From: Gibbula magus
Lineage: Eukaryota > Mollusca > Gastropoda > Trochida > Trochidae
Length of the DNA: 64,000 nucleotides
Direction of reading: 5' to 3'
Assembly (NCBI GenBank): GCA_936450465.1
Contig: OW388297.1
Location: forward strand, 52,816,989 to 52,880,988
The notes beneath the pieces were generated by a model. The model ran no database searches. It saw nothing but the letters and a program-made list of their open reading frames with translations, and was not told where the DNA came from. The translations under genes were made by a program, and so were the position numbers. Below are positions 56,433-64,000 of this stretch, piece by piece; the stretch's first letter is position 1; every line of letters starts with the position of its first letter.

Positions 56433-57571
56433 AGAAGAAAGGGTTCAACCAATTGCCATGCTCTAAAAAATCGGAGGAGAGAATTGTTCGTTCGGAGGTA
56501 TTGACGAATAAAGGTAATTTCAAGCACAATTTGAATGTTTTGAAGGACAAAAAAGGCTTTCTGGTTGTTGGAAGACGAGAAAAACTTAAAAACTTCAATT
56601 TTCACCCCAACGCCTATTTACCATGCAAGTTTTGTCGAAAGTTCATTTTGAAAGAGACCCTTGTGAATTGTGAAAAGTGAACAAATTCTTTGTGAAAGAC
56701 AATAAGACTAGTCAAGGTAAAAATTGTCTGCCAATCCATTACGTCATTCACGACAGTTGTTGAGCAGTGCATTGATGAGTGATTCAGACAAATTTGTCAG
56801 TAAGCTTTTGACAAGGATGCAGGACGGGGAGTTGAAAGAGATAGTTGAGAACGATGAACTGATCAGAAATTATGCGGCCTTAAGGGTTGAAGCTCTTGGA
56901 AGTGACGATAACCAGAAAACAAATGGCATTCATAGAGTATCCCAACGCTGCAGAACGCTGGCCCGTCTCGTTCAACTTTGATCTTGTGGTGTCGTCTACG
57001 AAAGCACTTGCCATTGACAGAAATGATCCTGTGGTTTCCTTGCGAAGATATATGGGAAATATTATAGGGCACATGATTGAAACAAAGAAGGGAGATACTT
57101 TGAGGAAAAATTATGATAAAAAATGTCAGCAAGCCGACAATTACTAGACACTCTTTCATGCCGAATTGAACAGCCGTGTCAATTCTGTCTGCACAAACAG
57201 AAACAACACTATCAAAGGACAGAAGATCGAAACCATTCCCTTCACTGAGGATCTGAACAATCTGTATGAGAGATGCCTCTCGGTCGTTGAAGGAAAATGG
57301 CTCGGAGAAAGACTGGATGAGACTTCAAAGCTGACTCTGTTTCTCTTATTCTGTTCAATAAAAGAAGACCAGCCGAAGTGAAAGAATTGAAAGATGAAGA
57401 CTTCGTTAGACGTCCAAAATGGAAGGAGCAACAAGGAGAATTTGCCATGGCCCTATCAGAATCAGACAAATTACTGGCGGAAAGGTATGCATTATTATTG
57501 TCTAACCAAATCTACAAAAAAATAATTTTTAATTTAATTTTTAGTCACTTAAGGTCACAAAAATAAGTTAC

Positions 57572-58250
57572 TTAAGAAATAGATTGCATAATGTGTTTGT
57601 TCACTAGCTTATAAACGGTTAGAAAGGTGCAAGTTAAACTGGTATAAATGCCGGAGCTTGTCGACGGCATTTATACTACAGTTTAACTTGAACTTTCAAC
57701 CGTTTATAAGCTAGTGAACAAACACAGTATGAAATCTATTACTTATAAATTCAAACTTCGACATTTAAGTGATTTCTGATCAGTAAATAAACTTTTGAAT
57801 ATAAAAAATCTCTGCAAAAAGTGTACAGTGCATGATAAAACAAATGTTAAGTATTGTCTTAGATCATGCGCTAAGCTCCGCCCACAATAATACCACATCA
57901 CTTATGTGTCACCACGCGCAAAACGTAGTACACAGGAAATATGATTTAGGTATTTAATTTTTTGTTCTAATATACTGGTTTAATCAAACTTTCAAATCAA
58001 ACTACAATTAGAATTCACTTTGTAAGGTTTTTAAAAAGTTTAATCAAGAAAAGAGCATGAAATAGCAGTGTAATAATTGCGCAATGGTACAGTGATAAAG
58101 CAGTACCGCAGGTTATTTTTTGTAAACGTCAGGTTATGAAGGTTATCCTTTTCAGCTGTCAGTCTTGTGTTTATGAGAATGTATACCGGTCACATGACCT
58201 TGTTTAATCCAATCAGCAGAGAGCATATCGCTTAAATGTCAAAGTCTGAA
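57572..58250 (+). mobile_element. Non-autonomous element with 5' palindrome, copy B (in intron 1 of the pseudogene)
   Basis: Palindrome 57572-57747 (arms ~75 bp meeting at 'aaatgccggagcttgtcgac'). Its outer parts match copy A ('ttaagaaat', 'ataatgtgtttgt.cac'). The end segment 58128-58240 ('tgtaaacgtcag', 'taccggtcacatgaccttgt', 'agcatatcgctta') matches 26945-27035. The interior is ~650 bp shorter than in copy A. Confidence 0.6.
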
Positions 58251-59605
58251 TTTATTATTGTTATTAATAACTCCTATCGACAAATTATATATGCTTAAAT
58301 ATTTGCTTTTTGGAAATAATAGACAATGAACTACAATATTTGATAGTTGAGCTTCTATAATGTTTCTGAATCATTGATTTCAGAATGGATATGGTGATCA
58401 GCGCAGGAAAGTCGAGGAAGAATGTTGATGCCAAACAAGCTATTGAACTTATGATTGATAAATACATATTTGCTCGGTTACACTTGACGGGTCACACAGA
58501 TCTGAAAGAGATTGTTGCTTAATGTCCACACCTCAAGCTTCCAGAGAGAATTACTTCAACGTCACTGCGGAAATACATTGCTACGCTTTCACAGGTAAAC
58601 AAATATGTCTATAAATAACGATTCTAGGTCATTCTGGCATTTACATACTCACTTAACGCAGATGTATGCCACTCTTTCAGAGAGCATCGGTTAATACACC
58701 TACTGTATTCAGGAATTGTGAGGCGTAAGCGATTCTTGAAAAAATAGGTGTATTATAACTCTTTATTGTCCATAATACATTGGAAAAAAGGTTTGGGCAA
58801 TTTCCCCCTGGCAGCCACAGTGCAGCGGGAGTTGTTCTGTCCTTGTAATGCTGAGTGTCAAGCAAGAATAACTCCTAACTTTTAGTGTCTTCTGGTATGA
58901 CGCAAGCAGGAGTCAAAATCCCGGACTTCCGATGACAAGTGGACACTTTACCAGTGAGCTACTAAACTGAACAATGCACCCGTGAAAGGGTGTATCGGCT
59001 TATACACCTACTCTTGTAATTATAGAAACTATAGCAAATAGACCGGAAGTTAGGTGTAAACCATATGAAGTAAAATGTTTTTTGCATTGGCTAATCGTTT
59101 GTTTGCTTTACGTACATATACATAGCAAACTTATATAATATGTTGACAAAAATCTAGCAATGGAAATATAGTGCTTCTTCGAAAGTCAAAATGTAAGTAC
59201 GATAATTGTGATGAAAATGTTTTGAAATTTGTTGATGTTCTTGTGCTCTTATATATTGAAGATCCTTGACATGACTGACGCGGAGTTTGAAATGCTAGCG
59301 AATCACTTGGGTCATGACTTGAAAACACACAAGGAAAACTACAGATTGTCTCACTCCACAACGGAACTGACTGTGGCAAGTATCCTAATTAGAAAGAGAT
59401 TATATTGCTTACCTTTAACTTATCATATCTTATACCTGTGAGGTACCTTATGCCTGGGAAGCAAAGTTTGTACACTTGGTCCTGCAATTGTAAGACAATA
59501 ATCTTGACCATGTGTTGAGGGGTAAGAGAGCAATCATTTTCCATGTAGACCACATAATTAAATAATTCTTTATGAAGAATAAAACTATTATAACTTTTTA
59601 TGATG

Positions 59606-60730
59606 AGATTCCGGGGGTATATTGTTTTTCACCTGTCCGTCTGTCTGTCCGTCCGTCCGTCCGTCCGTCTGTGTGTTTGTCCACAAAAAACTTTAACCTT
59701 GGCCATAACTTTGGATCGCTCAGAGCTAGGGCTTTCATACTTGGCATGTGCATAACTTGTGATGAGACCTTTCAGATGAGGTCATCATATTTGACCTTGT
59801 GACCTTGACCTTTCCGCAATTGACATTTTCAGAACACTTTAACCTTGGCCATAAGTTTTGTTTGTTACGGCTTTCAAACTTGGCATGTGCATACCATGTG
59901 ATGAGACCTTCAGATGAAGTCATCATTTTTGACCTTGTGAACTTGACCTTGTCGCAATTGACATTTTCAGAAAACTTTAACCTTGGCCATAACTTTAGAT
60001 TGCTCAGAACTAGGGCGTTCATACTTGGCCTGTGCATACCTTTTGATGAGACCTTTCAGATGAGGTCATCATATTTGACCTTGTGACCTTGACCTTTCCG
60101 CAATTGACATTTTCGGAACACTTTAACCTTGGCCATAACTTTTGATTGTTTAGAGTTACGGCTTTCAAACTTGGCATGTGCATACCATGTGATGAGACCT
60201 TCAGATGAAGTCATCATCTTTGACCTTGTGACCTTGACCTTGCCGCAGTGGACAATATTTAGTAATCGTTAACCTCGGCCATAACTTTTGATTGCTCAGA
60301 GCTACGGCTTTCATACTTGGCATGTGCATACCTAATGATGGGACCTTCAGATGAGGTCATCATATTTGACCTTGTGACCTTGACCTTGCCGCAGTGGACA
60401 TCTTCAGTAAACTTTAACCTTAGCCATAACGTTAGATTGTTCAGAGCTACGGCTTTCATACTTGGCATGTGCCTACCTTATGATGAGACCTTTCAGTTGA
60501 GGTCATCATATTTGACCTTGACCTTGCCGCAGTGGAAAATATTTAGAAAACGTTAACCTTTGCTATAACTTTGGATTGCTCAGAGCTACGGCTTTCATAC
60601 TTGGCATGTGCATTCCTAATGATGGCAACTTCAGATAAGGTCATCATATTTGACCTTGTGACCTTGACCTTGCCGCAGTGGACAATATTCAGAAAACTCT
60701 AACCTTGGCCATAACTTTTGCTTATCCTGG
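59606..60730 (+). repeat. Hairpin/CCGTCC element with ~145-bp tandem core (about 8 units)
   Basis: Begins 'ccgggggtatattgtttttc', then (CCGT)n 'ccgtccgtccgtccgtccgt' (59648-59670). 'accttggccataact'-type words follow near 59697, 59844, 59980, 60127, 60273, 60415, 60556 and 60700. Each unit also has 'cttggcatgtgcata', 'gatgagacctt' and 'gaccttgtgaccttgacctt'. Lies in the last intron of the pseudogene. Frames within it are artefacts. Confidence 0.88.
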
Positions 60731-61116
60731 GGCATCCGTGTTTGACACATCTTGTTTATCCTTATGAATATCAATGTTTTATTATATTTGTTTGTTAACA
60801 AAGCTGGTTTAAATGTTTTGTTAATGTTGCTTCACCTGTGGTATTTTCTGCTCATGTTTATAACTCGTAAAACATGAAATGGATGCAGACTTACAAGTGA
60901 TCATTGCAGCATTAAGTGTAACTAACACTGATGTACCAAAAACTAATTGACAATTTGTAGTATAATTATTGTGAAAATACTGATTTCAGGTGTCACAATT
61001 GCTTGTTGCTGTTGAAAATGGATACGTCAATACATTCAAAGGAAGACACTTGTCAAGTATTTCTGTTAATGGTTAGTAAGAAAATTGTTGTGATAATTAA
61101 TAACAAGAAAAAAGTG

Positions 61117-62590
61117 AGCATGGCTCACATACCCCCGTCATCCGCTATCCGTCCATTGAGAATTATAGATGTGAAGGTTACTATGTTTAAAAAAAAGCTT
61201 CAAGCATCATAATATTGTCCAAAATAATTTTAGGAACTGACTGTTATTACAAAATTTAATTCACCCAGATGTAATATTTTTCAGGTAACTTAATTTTTCC
61301 CATTAGGGCATCACACCGGTAATTTGTACCAAGTTCAATTACAGATTCAAGGGCTTTGAAATGATATTGCGGAACTGGACTGTGAACTCGATAAAGAGTA
61401 TCATCTGGACTACCTACATGTAAAATTTCATTCACCTAGATGTAATAGTTTCCGAGAAAACTTGTCCCAATTGGAGCATCACAGCTCTTTTGGTACAAAG
61501 TTCAATTTCGGATTCAAGGGCCATAACTCCGAATTTTTATTTATTTCGGAACTGGTTTTCGAACTCGATGAAGAGTATCATCTGGACTACCTCCATATAA
61601 AATTTCATTCACCTAGATGTAATAGTTTCCGAGAAAACTTGTCCCAATTGGAGCATCACAGCTCTTTTGGTACAAAGTTCAATTTCGGATTCAAGGGCCA
61701 TAACTCCGAAAAAAATAATATTTCGGAACTGGTTTTCGAACTCGATGAAGAGTATCATCTGGACTACCTCCATATAAAATTTCATTCACCTAGATGTAAT
61801 AGTTTCCGAGAAAACTTGTCCCAATTGGAGCATCACAGCTCTTTTGGTACAAAGTTCAATTTCGGATTCAAGGGCCATAACTCCGAAAAAAATAATATTT
61901 CGGAACTGGTTTTCGAACTCGATGAAGAGTATCATCTGGACTACCTCCATATTAAATTTCATTCACCTAGATGTAATAGTTTCCGAGAAAACTTGTCCCA
62001 ATTGGAGCATCACAGATCTTTTGGTACTAAGTTCAATTTCGGATTCAAGGGCCATAACTCCATAAGAAATAATATTTCGGAACTTGTTTTCGAACTCGAT
62101 AAAGAGTAACATCTGGACTACCACCATATTAAATTTCATTCACCTAGATGTAACAGTTTCTGAGAAAACTTGTCCCCATTGGAGCATCACAGTTGTTCTG
62201 GTACGAAGTTCAATTTCGGTTTCAAGGGCCATAACTCTGTAAAAAATAATATTTCGGAACTGGTTTTCGAACTTCGATAGAAGTGTATGGTCATGAGTAC
62301 TCACAACCAAAATTTCATTCACCTAGGTTGAACAGTATCCGAGAAAACTTGTCCCCATTGAACACAATAAAACTAAGTCCAAAAAGTGACGTTTCCATGG
62401 AAACGACAAAAAATATCAATCTCAGAAAATTGAAAATTGTCTGTGAGCGATCGGAAGAACATGGTTAACATCTGTACAAAGTTTGGTTGATGTAGCTTTG
62501 ACGGTTTTTGAGAAAATTGACCGGACGGAAGGACGGACGGACGGAATGACCGCTATATACCCCCGCTTACTTCGTAACGGGGGTATAATA
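61117..62590 (-). mobile_element. Hairpin/CCGTCC element with 177-bp tandem core
   Basis: In minus orientation it opens with the hairpin atacccccg...cgggggtat (~62550-62588) and the CCGTCC tract (62520-62545). Tandem units of exactly 177 bp follow, with starts at 61433, 61610, 61787, 61964 and 62141 plus a partial at each end. It closes with the complement of 'gagcatggctcacatacccc' (61117). Both ends match the element at 42150. The 215-codon frame at 61462-62109 exists because 177 is a multiple of 3 and the units are nearly identical; it is not taken as a gene. Confidence 0.85.
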
Positions 62591-62779
62591 ATAATTTTAT
62601 TATGATATTCATATCGGAAAGCAAATGTTCTAGGTTATGTCTTTATTGTGACAAGATGATGTTATGTTCACTTCTTAAGCATGGAAATGTAGCCAGAAAC
62701 ATCCAAGAGTACCCATAAAATTATTTCTCTACTTTTGCTATCGTTTCTTGTGTATTCAATTTGAAAATTCGTCATTGTT
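62591..62779. other. Non-coding spacer
   Basis: Nothing recognised. Confidence 0.4.
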
Positions 62780-63920
62780 ATGTCCCCCGAAAAATTTTTC
62801 GGGAGACATATTGTTTTCACCTCCGTCCGTCATACCGTGATTCTGTTATTCCGAAATGCTTTCTTTTCCGGGCCATATCTCAAAAACCGTTCAATATTTT
62901 TTCACGAAACTTGGTATGTGGTTAGACCTAGTGGTGGAGGGGTTCCATTTGCTATTTTGGTTATTCTGAAAAAAAATTATGGTTTCCATGGAATCAATTT
63001 AAACTTTTTGAAAATTGCTGGTAGGGACATTTTCCGGCCTCTATTTCAAAATCTATCCAGTATATCTTTACGAAACTTGGTATGTGGTTAGACCCAGTGG
63101 TGGAGTGGTGCCTTTTGCTATTTTGGTTGTTCTGAAGTTTTTATTTTTTCTGGTTTCCATGGAAACAATTTGAACTTAGTGCATATTGAGGGTATGGACG
63201 TTTTCCGGCCTCTATTTCAAAATCTATCTAGTATTTCTTTACGAAACTTGGTATATTGTTAGACCTAGTGGAGGAGTGGTGCTTTTTGCTATTTTGGTTA
63301 TTCTGAATTTTTTTTTTAAATTCTGGTTTCCATGGAAACAATTTGAACTTAGTGCACATTGAGGGTAGGGATCTTTTCCGGTCTCTATCTCCAAAACCGT
63401 TCAATATCTTTTTCACCAAACTTGGTATTTGCTTAGACCTAGTGATTTAGTGGTGCCTTTTGCTACTTTGGCTCTTCTGATTTTTTATTTTTACTGGTTT
63501 CCATGGCAACAATTTCAACTTAGTGCATATTGGAGGTATAAACGTTTTCCGGCCTCTATTTCAAAATCTATCTAGTATTTCTTTACGAAACTTGGTATGT
63601 GGTTAGACCTAGTGGTGGAGTGGTGCTTTTTGCTATTTTGGTTATTCTGAATGTTTTTTTAAAAAATCTGGTTTCCATGGAAACAATTTGAACTTAGTGC
63701 ATATTGAGGGTATAAACGTTTTCCGGCCTCTATTTCAAAATCTATCAAGTATTTCTTTACGAACCTTGGTATGTGGTTAGACCTAGTGGTGGAGTGGTGC
63801 CTTTTGCTATTTTGGTTATTCTGAATGTTTTATTTGTTCTGGTTTCCATGGAAACAATTTTAACTTCATGAGATATTTTAAATTAAGTGACTTGAGCCCT
63901 TCTTGTAGATCAAGAAGGCC
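62780..63920 (+). mobile_element. Hairpin/CCGTCC element with ~171-bp tandem core (6 units)
   Basis: Opens with the hairpin tgtcccccgaaaaa / tttttcgggagaca (62780-62807), then 'cctccgtccgtc'. 'acgaaacttggta' recurs near 62905, 63071, 63241, 63413, 63588 and 63758, with 'ctggtttccatggaaacaat' between. Probable end near 'agatcaagaaggccgtgatc' (~63917). Confidence 0.82.
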
Positions 63921-64000
63921 GTGATCTCTTTATGACAGATATAGATTAGATGAAGATTAATTACCATATATTTTCTTTTTTTTATGTGCATTTGATTTAT
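63921..64000. other. AT-rich end of window
   Basis: Nothing recognised. Confidence 0.4.

Larger units (their letters stand above)
56433..61076 (+). pseudogene. Multi-exon gene with tyrosine-recombinase-like C-terminus, decayed
   Basis: Four exons fit a large family of uncharacterised invertebrate proteins. E1 (56433-57484) has NKGNFKHNLNVLKDKKGFLV, a zinc-finger-like YLPCKFCRKF, LLTRMQDGELKEIVENDELI, RVSQRCRTLARL, IPFTEDLNNLYERCL and LILFNKRRPAEVKEL. E2 is 58384-58592 (KQAIELMIDKYIFAR; ITSTSLRKYIATLSQ). E3 is 59262-59379 (ILDMTDAEFEMLANHLGHDL; KTHKENYRLS). E4 is 60990-61076 (VSQLLVAVENGYVNTFKGRH, stop). Introns start GT and end AG. SLRKY, LGHD and the Tyr in NYRL resemble the Arg...His...Tyr layout of tyrosine recombinases. 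Breaks: frame changes near 56690, 56970 and 57345, TAG at 57145, in-frame TAA at 58520, and a one-base mismatch at the E3/E4 joint. Introns remain, so this is not a processed copy. The zinc finger lacks its distal His/Cys. Confidence 0.72.

Noticed and set aside
59735..60556. Several 70-100 codon frames on both strands
   Set aside because: They lie in the ~145-bp tandem repeat.
61462..62109. 215-codon repetitive open frame
   Set aside because: Explained by a 177-bp tandem unit divisible by three inside a CCGTCC-type element.
1..64000. CRISPR arrays, prokaryotic operons or phage
   Set aside because: Repeat types, introns and SINEs are eukaryotic; no regular direct-repeat/spacer array is present.

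Overview
The window looks like nuclear DNA of a metazoan, most likely a mollusc. It is AT-rich, has no operons or dense coding, and is packed with tRNA-derived SINEs whose 3' ends carry the 'gcggcgttaaac' + (CTCA)n type of tail common in molluscan genomes. Other families also fit: CCGTCC-rich elements with tandem cores, a telomere-like satellite, TTAA-flanked MITEs and foldback elements. The species cannot be named from this sequence. I see no confident intact host gene.

The strongest unit is a structurally complete tyrosine-recombinase (DIRS-superfamily) retrotransposon on the minus strand at 19408-23705. It has Gag-like, RT/RNase H/MT-like and tyrosine recombinase ORFs, plus a split direct repeat layout A1-ORFs-B1-A2-B2. 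Its 97-bp A repeats and 53-bp B repeats are each identical between copies. All three ORFs are open, so the insertion looks recent.

Layout. 1-500: array of 14-bp palindromes. 1276-1795: a SINE nested inside a SINE. 3591-4653: secreted beta-propeller-like gene with one frameshift. 5687-6153: possible LTR. 7117-7510: TTAA MITE. 9690-10690 (-): hAT-like transposase remnant. 10790-12269: non-LTR retrotransposon remnant. 12270-19400: SINEs and diverged repeats. 19408-23705: the YR retrotransposon. 24190-24653: two SINEs using one target word. 25293-27050: foldback elements. 27050-39370: mostly unannotated DNA with SINEs and two related TTAA MITEs. 39372-39495 (-): possible first exon. 40387-40568: double foldback. 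42150-42915: hairpin/CCGTCC element. 44030-47155: ~187-bp telomere-like satellite with higher-order structure. 47873-48299: another TTAA MITE. 48970-54420: foldbacks, a CRE-like cluster and a tandem duplication. 56433-61076: decayed multi-exon gene of an invertebrate family with a tyrosine-recombinase-like C-terminus. 59606-63920: tandem-core repeat elements.

Apart from the retrotransposon ORFs, the genes do not form a pathway. The window records repeated mobile-element insertion, SINE-in-SINE nesting and satellite growth, with broken genes between. Family names are from memory of sequence patterns; no database search was possible.
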